Below are positions 23,159 to 35,000 of a stretch of 64,000 nt of DNA, in pieces; the stretch's first letter is position 1; every line of letters starts with the position of its first letter. The notes under the pieces are model-generated. The model searched no databases and was not told the origin of the DNA. It saw nothing but the letters and a program-made list of their open reading frames with translations. The stretch covers positions 62,001 to 126,000 of the forward strand of contig WIXG01000077.1 in NCBI GenBank assembly GCA_009869945.1, written 5' to 3'. The position numbers were made by a program, and so were the translations under genes. The stretch is from Mesaphorura yosii. Lineage: Eukaryota > Arthropoda > Collembola > Poduromorpha > Tullbergiidae.

Positions 23159-26100
23159 TGACAAATACTAATTATAATGTTAACTTTATAATTTAGACAT
23201 TGGCACAATAAAAGAAATACTATGCTAGAGGAATTTTGGAGCGAAAGCACATTAAATCCCTTAGGCCTGTGCCGCATTTCTAAAACCATGCATGTGCCAA
23301 CTGCCAAGACTCATTCAGCAGCAAAAGACAAATTGTAACAATCTTGAAGTTAACAAGTAATTTGAATGTCAAGAAGTGCACACAGCAGTACAAGTTTTGC
23401 AGCTCTCTTACTTACATTCTGTCTGCAGTCTGTAGCGTGGTCATGTCCCAGTACGCGCACGGTCCGCTACGAACATGCATTGGGTCTTGATGAGTTATAT
23501 GGAAACTAATGGCATTGGTTGCTGGCTGAGCCATCAGCTAGAGAATGCAGTAATAGCAATTTAACAGAAGATATTTTTCTTTGTCTTGTGAATGTGCATT
23601 GCATGTGTTATCTTCCTTCCAAGGAAGCGGCCCCTTCCCGTTCCTTGTTCCGTTGCTCCCGACTAATACATTATTCAGATCTATGCATTAAATCCTAGGA
23701 AGTAGAACTCGCCGCGGAGCTGCGCCAAGCCTCACAATGGCAAGAAAGTAAAACAAAAACTAACCGGAAAGTTAAAGAGGAAAAAACGAAAGTAACTGGT
23801 AACAAGCAAGTGCATAAGTATACTTTACATTGTGTCTGATGGCGACGACCAAAATGAGAACATACTAGTTGGAGAATGAAATGAATTTCAAGTAGTTTTA
23901 GCCAAAACATAACCTTCCTCGACTAAGTAAACTACTTTCACTCTACTTCGCCACCGTTCCTATCTCGTATGGAATCCAAAGTTCTCACAACAAGTGAAAG
24001 CCTCACTACCTTCACTGCCAAACTCTTCTCGACGACGCCAGAAAAGGCTGGTTGGAAATTTGAGCCAAGAATTGAAAGAGAATGATGGCAGATTACAAAG
24101 GAAAAAATCTTGCTGGTTCTCATCTGTAAGTGTCATTTTTCTCCCAGTCTTTAGTCCTTATTCTAAAAGGTTCACAGAATGTCCTATTTTTGAGTGGAGA
24201 CAAAGATCATGTGTAACGCAATGCATGTTTACAATGCCAAGAACAAGAACAATGGACTCCGGTCATGTCGGCCAACGTGAAGTAGGAGTTTACAGCCCAG
24301 ATTTATTATTATGATTATTTTACAAATGCTGAAAGTAGAAATGGATAAATGATGAGCTGAGGAAAGGAAGTCAAAAGAATGTCACCGGTGGAGCGAAGCA
24401 AGACCAGGGAGTAGCGGCACCAGTGCGACAGACTGGAATTCACGGAATGGAAGAAGAGTTGTTGGAATGGATCTTGTTGTTCTTTGTAATAAAAGGGTGG
24501 TATTGTCCAGGGACCTGTACCTTGTTCCAGTTACAGTCCTCATTCATTCCATTTCGTGGAAGTAAAAGCAAAAGTTTACAATCTGCCAGGAAGCTAGCAC
24601 AAGGTAAGGGCGCGATGTATGATGCGTAAAAATGAAATAAGATATAAAGTGAGATGATGATGATGAAATGGCGACGAGGAGGATGTGAAGATGATGATGT
24701 GAAAAAGGCTATTTTATGGGTCATGTGATTCAAAGACATTTATCACATAACGATAAACTTTCCCCATTGCGTAAACAGATGGATTACTCCGACCCAATCG
24801 AAAAAAGCTTTATGGCTCTCGTATGGACTTGGAAATGGAAACTGTGCACTCTGCTGCATTGAAATTGGACTAAAATTGGACCGCCAAGAAGGCCAAAGAA
24901 ATTAGTTAAGTAATGTGAACCGTTCGACCTTTTTACACACGCTGGTCTTTCCATGCATACGTTGTACGTGCGGTCTCTATATTTTCTTTTTAGGTTACTT
25001 TACTTACATCTTTTATTGACAAGGGACCAAAGAGTTTCACTTTCTTTGGCAAAATTCTCCCATTCAATCCTCTTTCTCCAGTATGTGTTTTAAGTAAAAG
25101 TCTACGATGAGGCTTGAAGGTCTTTTGGAAGGAAATAGGATCCCAAAATAAGAAAGGAAAACAGGAACAAAGGGTAAGAGACTTATGGAACGGCAGGCAT
25201 AACCTGGTTTCGTCATTTTAAAGAAATCTGAAAAATATTATTAAGAACCTACACGAGTTTTAACGTGAAGAGAGTTTTTGTAGCGCGTCTCGAATGTTTC
25301 AGACTCAAAACCTCTTTTTTAAAGCATTTTAGTATTAAGGAGCGAAGCTAATTAGGTACAAATACGAGTAAGCAAAGAGTAAGAAAATAAAAGCTTGCCC
25401 TGAAAGGCAAGTTTGTCGCAGCTATTTGAAAGAAAAATGTAGGCTCTTTTTGTCTTATTTGAAATAACAACCTTAGTCGAATTTTTATTATTTGATTGAG
25501 CCATTTTCCTGGTTTCTTGGAAGGTAGAGGAATCTTTATTCAACAATGTTGCTCTTTCTTGGAGTATTTACAGCACACGCACGGCGCAAGCATGAACCCG
25601 TGCGCGATAGTTGCATGTAATTAAGTAAATGACGGTAACGGCGAATGCGAGCGCCTGATTTCTCAAATTAACAAGATCCACCTTCACGTCTGCAATGGGG
25701 AGCCAGAGCTTCCTCGCTGCTCGCTCAGACTGTGCTCAGATTTTCTTTTGTTCAGGTACGTTTCAATTTGAAAAATGATGCTACTCGAATCTAGTGAATA
25801 ATGGGGCTTGGAACTAGAACAGGGAATGGCGAATGAAAATGCCCCGCATCTCGAGAGCGAGCATTCTGAATGCAGAATGAAAAAATAAGAATTTGAATAA
25901 GAATAGGAAGGCCAAAGCCGAATCCATTTCATTTAAAAATGCGCTTGTGCTTTCATCATGTAGATTGTCAGAATGAGAAAAAATAGCATGAATTGCGCCT
26001 TACACTCTTCGTCATTCGCGAAATCTTAAGTTGGGTATTGAGCGACGAGTTTTAACCATAAGCAATGCGTATTCTAGCTCGTACCTCTCCCTCTGCAGAA

Positions 26101-27540
26101 GTTTCGAAAGAAATTAGATGATGCCAAAACCTCAACCAACTCCAGGAGGCTGTGCTTGTACTGTATGTGTATCTCACCGCTTGTGGATCACTAGCCTAGT
26201 GAAAGTTTAATCAGCATTTGTAAAAACTCAACAACCAGCCAGCCAACACATTACACATAAGGAAACCTTAAATTAATACAATGTACAAAATAAAGATCAT
26301 TGGTTTGAGAACAAAACGAGAGAAGCCTGAGAAATTAAAGCCTGAAAGTGAAATTCTCAACTTTCTCGCAGAATTTTCACTAAGTTTCAGTTTAGCGCTA
26401 CTTTATGGACTTCCCACTAGGCAAGCGACTCATGCGAGCGACGTGCGATGTGTTTGTGTTGCTGAACTGAAACAGGAGGAAAGAGAAAAGTTCACGGAAG
26501 TGTGAAAACTAATCTTAAATGTTGAGCACGCAATACATGGCTAATAAAACTTATGGTTTCTTTTCCTATTACTCGTGGTGGAGCAGAAGTACGTAAAATA
26601 AACACAAGTCCTTCTTGAATCTCGTGGTACAAGTTAAGTTCCAAGTTTTGTTCTTAGTTCAATCGCCTCGTTGCTCTGTTCCGTACCTAGCCGTGTGTTT
26701 TCATCCTGGTACATGAATGTTAATGCGAAACAACCGACTGCGGAAACATATTATACCACTTACAGTTACAACCGTTACAAAGTTCAGAATTAAATGTCAA
26801 TATTTTATTCTTTCTCAATTGCATAAAACATCCCGTGCTTCCCATGAACACGGACGCGCTGAAGCGTGTGTAACTTATTGCTATTACTGACAAGTCAGTT
26901 GTAATCAAAACGCATCGATCTGAAAAAGGAATAAATTTAAATGCATACTTTTACGAACAATCCCTGACGAAGGATTCCATCAAATAATTGCTATTACTGA
27001 GAATGAGAAGAGTATTTGTGATGCCTGTGCCTGCGTCTCACCCTTTGGCAAGGCTCAAGGGTAACAATGACACATGGCAGTTAATCTGAAGCTATTATTG
27101 TGGTGTTAAAGCATTATTTACTCTTTTGCATAAAGCAATAAGAAAATAACAAGTTGTTAACTCCTTAGGCAAACAACACCAAAAAGCAACAAACTAGCAG
27201 CTCCAAAGCTGGAGCTTCGAAGCGGAAGCACGTTCCGCCTTGCTGCAGTAAACTCAGAAGTTCATTAATCCGGTTCTTCGCCGACTTTGCCCTGCGCCTG
27301 CACAAGGCCTTGACGATGTGGGATCAGAGTTGACCATCTCACAATGTGATGCGACTTTTGAATACTAAAACAAATATAATCGAAGTGTAACAGTATACTT
27401 CCAAGCACGAGATATCTATTGAATCACTACGAAACAAATGTTTACAGAGAATTTGAGAATGAATTTTTAATTTTTGACCAGTCACTCTAACTACTAACCT
27501 AATACTACCTCTAATCTAATTTTTCTTACTAATCTGCCTT
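23159..27540. other. Spacer between the desaturase and the receptor gene
   Basis: 4.4 kb without a supported gene. It starts with the desaturase 3' UTR. A low-complexity GATGATGATG run lies near 24653-24700. All open frames here are under about 110 codons and unremarkable. Confidence 0.5.
23207..23212 (+). promoter_or_regulatory. AATAAA polyadenylation signal, desaturase
   Basis: A canonical AATAAA lies 49 nt after the desaturase stop codon. Confidence 0.65.
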
Positions 27541-29024
27541 TTAGATGTTGAAAAGCAGTTGCAGATAGTTTACGAAAATGACAATCAGTTCCATGATGGT
27601 TAAATGTGTGAGTTTGTGAGTGCCCAGGGGCTTGATGGCGAGCACTCGACAACTTCTGAGTTCCATTCGGCTTTGCTTGGTTGAATCAATCCTTCCCCGC
27701 AGACTGTCACAAAATTGCTTTGACCTCAAGTACACCAGAGCCAGCGGTAGAAAGGTGACGGATGCGTGAGCCACTTCAAACACCAGAATGAAGACGAAGA
27801 AGAGTTTGATGAGGATGGATGGTGATGAGATCGCAATGTAGACTGCATACACGAACATGAGAAGAGTGACCAACTCCATACCGGCAATGAGCTGCGAATA
27901 TGCCGAATTCACTTGGTTCCAAAGAAGTGCCATCACTTTGTAAGCCCGAACTGGTGGCGGTGGAGGAGTCCTCAAATCACTGGGAGAATCTTTGACAACG
28001 CGGATGCTGCCTTGAGTAGCCAGAATATGCTTCATTGAAGATATCATTTTGATGGAGACGAGCCCTGAGACCATGTCTGTCGCAAAAATGTTTGCACATG
28101 CAAAGTACGGAGTGTAAAGTTCAAATATGAAGAGAAGAACTTTGAGAACATGGCCCCACAACCACCATTCAGGGTCTTCTTCAATCGCCACTGGGAGAAT
28201 AGAGTATAGAAACTGCGGGAGCCGAGGTTTAGCAAAGTACATTAAAGTGACAAGAATCGGAACCTAAAATTTCAGACAATATTAGCAAATAATTTTGAGT
28301 AATTTAAATTCCAGTTCATGTCTGATTGGTCGGCGTTAAAAATTTGACTTACTCCAGCTGCACCGACTGCAAACAGAAGAAACAGGTACCAGATCATCAT
28401 CCTGTGCTTGACGGTAATTTCCTGTTGGTACCGATCTGTAGAAATTAAACATAATCGTGTTAAAAGTAAGAATTTATGGACTGTGACATGAGACATTTTA
28501 GCATTTGAACCTTTCAACCATTTCTCGAACTTGGTGCATGAAGTAATGACTACCACGAACTGTTCCTTGTATACCAGCAGGTTCACCGCGTACATGGCAA
28601 AAGTGGCACTTCCAGCAAACCAGAAGATGATCAGCTCATAGTCAGCGATGTCATACTTCATAAAATGGCAACGGATCAGAAGAAACACGTGTTTGATCAA
28701 GAATGCGACGGATACCCACGAATTGAAGAGCCAGAACTTGTAGTACTTGCTTCGCTTATCTATTACGTCCAAATGTAAATTTTCTTGATTAAAGATGAAG
28801 GGCATGTTGCCTGCTTTGCGCATGGTGTCGAAGAATAAGTTGTACAAGTAGTACAAGGTCATTTTCTCCGGATTGAATGCAAGCTTTGTGCCCCATGATT
28901 GTGACATGGATGGCGGATGTGTTGCTTGAACTTCAGGAAGTTGTGACATTTCCAAAGCAGTTTGTCCGAAGATCGAACGTTCAATACGAGACGAAATTCC
29001 CGACAAGCCGGCGGCGCACTTCAA
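27541..29024 (-). CDS. Gustatory-receptor-like seven-transmembrane chemoreceptor
   Basis: Ligand-gated cation channel type chemoreceptors of arthropods are inverted seven-helix proteins. Proposed exons 29024-28511, 28435-28353 and 28263-27541 give 439 residues, the usual length. The N-terminal cytoplasmic part is followed by FWLFNSWVSVAFLIKHVFLL (helix 1), then further helices; the conserved C-terminal region has the ELRSCRVLAIKPLG element before a last hydrophobic segment ending at the stop. The intron 28352-28264 has a GTAAGT donor and splices in phase 0. The intron 28510-28436 (75 nt) is in frame and stop-free, so an unspliced reading is 25 residues longer. The start is uncertain: further Met codons occur at about residues 26, 40 and 55, just before FDTMRKAGNMPF. 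The match to arthropod receptors is by overall architecture, not by a signature motif. Confidence 0.78.
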
Positions 29025-30736
29025 CCCGTGACCCTACTAATATGATTCCGGACAAATTTCTTATGCTTGCGCAAGTCCCAATCGGGACGATAATTTAAAG
29101 ATCTAATATCAGGGTTGGCGAACCCAAATTGCTACCTTCTAGTGTTAACCTGTACGCAGGCGCAGGCCGTAATTGCGGAGTTTCCAACTTTGTGGTTATT
29201 AAATCATTGATCGTCCCATTAATACAATTACCCACTTGGAACTTCGACTGCGTCGATTAAGTATTGCGCAGGTTTCCATTCAAAGCGGAAGTTCGATGGT
29301 GATTACTGACCTTGTCTCAAATTACTTTAATTCGATAATACTGTTACACTCATTTTAAAACATTCGCTGGGAGATAATCTTGTTTGCAGTAATTTTATAT
29401 TGACCACCCGACACCAATGTCACTTGGAATTCTCCAAGCCTTTATAACTAAAACAGCAAGACGATGAAGATGTAATCGACGCTTATCACTGCGATGCGCA
29501 GTGCAAATCTACCGAGTTGTGACTTTCCACGTACTCCTGGTGCTGAATTTTCCGCTCTAGCCATTACCACGAGTTGGTCAGTTGAAAATCCAGCAATATT
29601 GCTGAATATGTGCGATAAATCTTCAGCGAGTTTCTATCCAGGGTAGGAAGTTTTCTCGCGACTGAAGATGCTCCATTTTAATTATAATTCTATCATAATC
29701 ATCTAATACTTGGGTTGTTGAAAAATCTGCACCTATTTTTACAAACGGGACTGACTGGTCATTTCCTAATTAACCGATGTGCCAACAGCAGTAATCATGA
29801 CCGGTTTTGTTTTATTCGGCCGTTGCAAGACCCCTTAACTTGTAACGGATTGCGTTATTTCAAAGAGTTCAATTTCAAAAAAAGTAGTCGGAAATTTTTA
29901 GCAATTACATCAATTATTTAAAACCATCAGCTCGAAGATTGCGGTAATAATTAAGAAGAATCTTGAATTGCTCTGCCTTGGTTTTAACATGAAATTATTG
30001 TTACTAGTGGACTCACTGCTCATTAAAGATCTTCAGGTAGCTGCTAATGAGATTAGCAATGCCAATGACTAGTTTTGCGCAGATAAAGGCTAGGCAAGAA
30101 GGTGAGTCTGAATTCATGCGCAAATTGTTCGCGCAATCTTCTCATTAGCATACGAAATGAAGATGCTCGATCGCGTAATTCTTCAATGGTATAACTCCAT
30201 GCAATCTTAGAGCATAAACTAACTAGAAAAAGTATTCTACTGGCAATTAGGAATTACCATTTCAAAATAAAATGGCAAATCCTTCATACAAAATGAGAGA
30301 AGTCAGGAGCGTGGAGTGGCAGGAGAGTACTGGAAGGTTGCACGAGTGGATGATATGTTCTTGGTCTGATTTCTTAATTTGTATCCTGTCCAAGCAATTA
30401 GTGGAATGACTCATTTCAAGGTATGATGAATTATTCTAAGAAAAACACACAAGAAAGCGGAATAATTACTCTCGCTAAATGCTGCATTGTTCTAAACGCT
30501 TATAAAAGAGTATCCTACGCAACCAAATGTGCAAAATCTTTCGGAAAGACGTCATAGTCAAATTAAGACTTCAGTATGTGCTTCTTTAGAATTTAGTATA
30601 AACCTGGATGAGTTGCAAGCTGTGCTTCAGTGGGAGATACTTGACTGAGATTTTGTGATTTTTCGTCTGCAGATCAAACGCGACGCTCTGAGTGTTTGGC
30701 CCGGGAGCACAACTTGCTATCAGGCGGATCCACAAA
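29025..30736. other. Spacer between the receptor and mucin-like genes
   Basis: 1.7 kb of AT-rich sequence with the 5' sides of two divergent genes. A short plus-strand frame at 29715-29921 has no features. The last about 50 bases are the 5' UTR of the plus-strand gene. Confidence 0.5.
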
Positions 30737-32081
30737 ATGGTGAGTTGAAGCATTTGTTGGGCTTGTGAGTTGGGTTTGACTAGAATGGGTTGCAAAATTA
30801 CAGAAGCTTCGAATTTTCTTCGCATTCCTCGTGGTATATTTCGCTCAAGGGATTCACGGAGCTCCTTCGCCGTCGAAGGAAGTCGACGTGGTCCTGATTC
30901 CCAACCAGCCAAAATTGCCGGTCATAATTTTCGAGTTCAAAGAAAACGACGGAGAAGATGAGAACGAATTCGAAGAAAATTACTCGAACGAGACATCGAC
31001 ATCGACGAGTCCTGGCACATCGACCGTTAGCCCTCTCCAAAGTGATGAAGAATCTGAAGACTCTAAGTTGAACGAACCAGTGGTAAGTTCGTCCGTAAAA
31101 TGATACCAACTTAAGATTGATTGGTTATATTTCTTTGAATTGAAGGTGGCCAAGGGGTCGAAGTATAACTTAACCAAGGCAAGATCGCGCAGAGCCGTTT
31201 CCTCAGAACAACATTCTATTACTGAGGGTCCTGATAACTACAGCGGTGAGAATGACACTGGCTCCTCCACGACCCTAGGGCCGTTATCGGGAGAATTAGT
31301 TGTTGCAAGCGAAGAAGACGACAATGGTACCTTATTCACAAGAGTATCTATTTTCCGAGTGGTTGCGGTTCCATTCGAGGCAAGCGGAAATTCATCGGAG
31401 GAAACTGACGAAGACAATGACATGTCAACCCCAGCACCTTCTACAAAGAGAAATCCTGCTATACACCATTTGAAGAAGCGACAAGCCGGTGGTTATGGAT
31501 CCAGTGATGCCAGTGGCAATAGCCGAGCAATTGCACCAGAAGCACTTACTGCCAACGTTACAGCTCCCACTTATATCGGGGAAATGTCTTCACCACAAGC
31601 TCCAATGTCTGCAACCGGAGGACCAAGTACACCTGCAGCAGGTGGTTCAACCCCAGCTCCTGCGGGTTCAGCAATGACATCTGCAGCTCCGACTTCAGCA
31701 AACGCTTCATCTGCATCATTCCCATCAGCATCGACTTCATCAGCACCAGTGACTAATGGAACCACTACAACTACATCTTCAGCTGGAGCGCCAAACCCCG
31801 CAGGCATTGCCGCAGCAGTGTCCAGTACTCCACCTCCGTCGTCGTCACCAAGTACTACGGCTGCACCAGTTGTTGTGGCAGCCCCAGCGGTACCTGCTGG
31901 GGCTCCTCCTCCACCTGCATCTCTTACCGCTGTCCAGGCTTCCACTCCTCCATTATTATGCGCACCACCGCCTCCTGAGCAGGGTTCCTCTTCACCAGCC
32001 CCATCGTCTAATATAATGCAGTCGACAACATCAGCGCCAGCCGGCGCCGCGCCTGGCGGACCCCGAGGTCTTGGATACTAG
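30737..32081 (+). CDS. Secreted Ser/Thr/Pro/Ala-rich mucin-like protein with dibasic cleavage sites
   Basis: No named family. The first coding exon ends right after the start codon (ATG at 30737-30739, donor GTGAGT). Exon 2 (30804-31082) continues with KLRIFFAFLVVYFAQGIHG, a clear signal peptide with cleavage expected before APSPSKE. Exon 3 is 31146-32081. The product is about 405 residues. Residues up to about 200 are acidic and carry several N-glycosylation sequons; two furin-like sites are visible, RSRR before AVSS and KKR before QAGGYG. The remaining 200 residues are low-complexity Ser, Thr, Pro and Ala with Pro clusters, typical of O-glycosylated mucins, and only one Cys is present. A cuticle, gut-lining or salivary role is possible but not shown. 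A prohormone reading of the dibasic sites is less likely. Confidence 0.85.
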
Positions 32082-35000
32082 TGCTCATGTGTTTATTGAA
32101 GCAGGATTTACCAACTTCTTTACAACAAGACATTGGACAACACCAAGATTGTCCTGCTTCGCCTGAATTTTGTTATTTGCCTTCTGCTTCTTTCTTGTTA
32201 ATAAACTTCTTATTCACGCACGAAAACTGATTTGATTTTTTTCTTGTATTCACGAATTCAATTCACAACCTATAATTTGGCTTGGTAATTTAGAACTTTG
32301 TGAATTTCACTTGCAAATATGATTACAACAAGTCCGATTGAGCATGTACATCCAAACTTTAGATCACACGCGAATATTCAATTGCAGCAACACGAGCCCC
32401 TGGCCGCATGCAACTTCAGAGATGACCACACTCATTCAACCGACAACCACTCATACCATTTTGTTGAATAAAGAAGCGTCGCCTGGACCCAAATGCTAAA
32501 CAAAATAAATACCAAAGGAAGCGGCGGTGGTCCCTGCAGTTGACGAGACTGTGAGCGTGGTGAGGCTGGCGCTGGCGGAAGCAGATTCCATCAATTTCGG
32601 GAGCTTCAAACATAGCGGAGCCGGGGCGCATATGTGAACGTGAACTCATAAAACGCCATGACGTGGAGCTTAATTTAACGCCGGGATTTAGTAGTGACCC
32701 AGGTGTTACATCATCAGGTATAATAGGGCAACCACACGGACCCGTCTTTCGTTGGATTGCATTGCACTACGAGAACGAACGAAAGTGGGTCAGTAATTAA
32801 TCTCTCCAACATTCATTAGGCACGTACGTGGACGCGTATGGCAGAATGTCTTTTCATTTCATTGCCACCCGCTGCGGTGCGTTCCTTTTTTAAATTAATG
32901 AAGGCAGCGGCAGCGGCAATTTTAGAGCTGCGTAATCAATTTTTTAAGGGAGGACGAGTTGCAGAAGCCTTGAACGGCAGGCACCTTTAATTCAAATAAT
33001 TGGTCTTCAGGACTGCAGACATTTCGAAATCAACCTTGCACGGCAAAAATCAATTAGAAACAGGGGCATTGCTTCAAGTATAGCTTATTAAATATTCAGC
33101 TTCTTTTAATTATCCAATTACGAGCAAGCTGTACCGTATTCTGAGCTTCGTCAGGAGTCCAAACTGTTCGGGATTCCTGAAGACTGGAAAACATCGTTGG
33201 TTGCATTTTCATTCATTTCTAAATTGCTCATCAGGATAATCAGTCCTTTCAACCAGTAGAAATACTCATTTATGAACAATTTCTGAGCTCGCCTTCTTCC
33301 TTGTTGGGATTTCCCGAATTTAGCATTGACCTTGCTCGTATTACGTCGTTAAGCACTAGACTATGTTAACAATGTGTGCGCAAGGGGAAATAGACTTCGT
33401 TCAGAAACGTGCTAATTAAGCAAGGAAAAGATATTACGCGAAGGTTGAATGAAATCGTGTGCTTCTAATTTAAACTAAGCTTCATTCTTTGTAAGAATGC
33501 ATTCCAAGCGAAACAAAGCAAGGGCCTCGATGATGTACCGTGCGTGATTGTGGCTACGAAGCCTGAATCAACAGAGTTGCTCACGCAAAGGCATACTCTG
33601 AAAAATTGAAAAAAGTTTGTCAGAATCTAAGGCATGTCATCATGTACCAGCAGTTCAAAGTTCAAACGAAGTTACAAGACTTCAATTCGGTACTGCGCAT
33701 TTCTAAAGTAGCATAAAGCAGAGAAAAGCCGGTAATGCGTTTCTTTAATCTGATTGATGCGCCGATTTGATGAGGACGTGTGAAAACTTACGCATGCTCT
33801 CACAAATTCATTGTGATCGGAGCATATTGAATATTGGAGCATATCAGAGCTTGATGTCACATCACATGCACGAAGTAGTTGGTGTAATTTTGAGGTTCAT
33901 GAAGCACTGCCGTTTCTTCCGATTCCTGAAGGCGTACAGCACAGAAGGTATTTGCTTTGAGTAAATACCATGTACGAATTGTAGATGCGCCTTTCTGTCT
34001 TCTGTGATGTGAAATTATTCAGGAAGAAAGCAAATACCGTAGTTCTGAGTGCGTTTACTCCCTACACATCAAAGGACGAACTCAATTAGCCTGCAATGTA
34101 TTAAGAATTTGTCATTAAATTGTGTGCCCAATCGAAATAATTTAAACACAGCGTACACACGGAATTAATGAGTTTATTGCAATGACTTCGCATGCGCGTG
34201 GGCTGAACGAAACAGTGAAGGCGCCTCAATTATGTCATCTTTTATTGCATCTGCACTGCACACAAGGCAACCGAGTACTCCACGAGGATAGTTGAAGTGA
34301 AATCTAAAATGGAGATTCTAATTGCAAACATTTTGCATACTCGTTTCTTTTATGCAAGGCTCTTAATAATTTATAATCCGTCTTGGTCCGACACATCCAA
34401 TTATGCTGTTTGCTTTTTCTCCAGCAGATTCTTCTCCGTGCGTTTGCCTTCTGGCGCGAAGCAGTTGCTGCTGCGTAGTGGTCTTTAATTAACTGCGAAA
34501 AAGAAAAGGAAGAATTAAGTTAACTCGGAAATTACCTACTACTACGTTCTTTTTGCAGCACGGTCGTCCTTCGTGCAGCATACAAAGAAAGAAGAGGCAG
34601 TGGGAGAGGCAACCTGAGAAGAGAATCTTCTACCAGCCAACTTTTACTTTGATGTTTCTCTCTTCGTTTGGTTCCAGTTCCAGCTTCAGCTTCCTTTGGA
34701 GTTACGGTTTCTTCACCTTTCCTAAGAATTATTTTTCTACATGAAAGTAAAGAAAGTGGAACTATAGCCGTGGTGTGAACTGCATGATGAAGTAAATGGC
34801 AATTCTCTCATTCCACTCCAACTCCAAGTTCGCGGTAGTGATGCACCTTTTGGAATTCGTTGTGACCAAGCTTCTCGTTAGCGTGCTCCTAGAAGAAGCA
34901 AAAATGAACATTATCTGCAAATGCGAATTTTGTAGATTATAAGAAAGTATAAAGCGGGTACTTTAGAGTGACATATTACTCGGTTTCATTTGAATTATTT

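Noticed and set aside
31489-32016. Several overlapping open frames on both strands in the mucin-like gene
   Set aside because: Low-complexity, GC-richer repeats leave all frames open; only the plus frame continuous with the signal peptide is supported.
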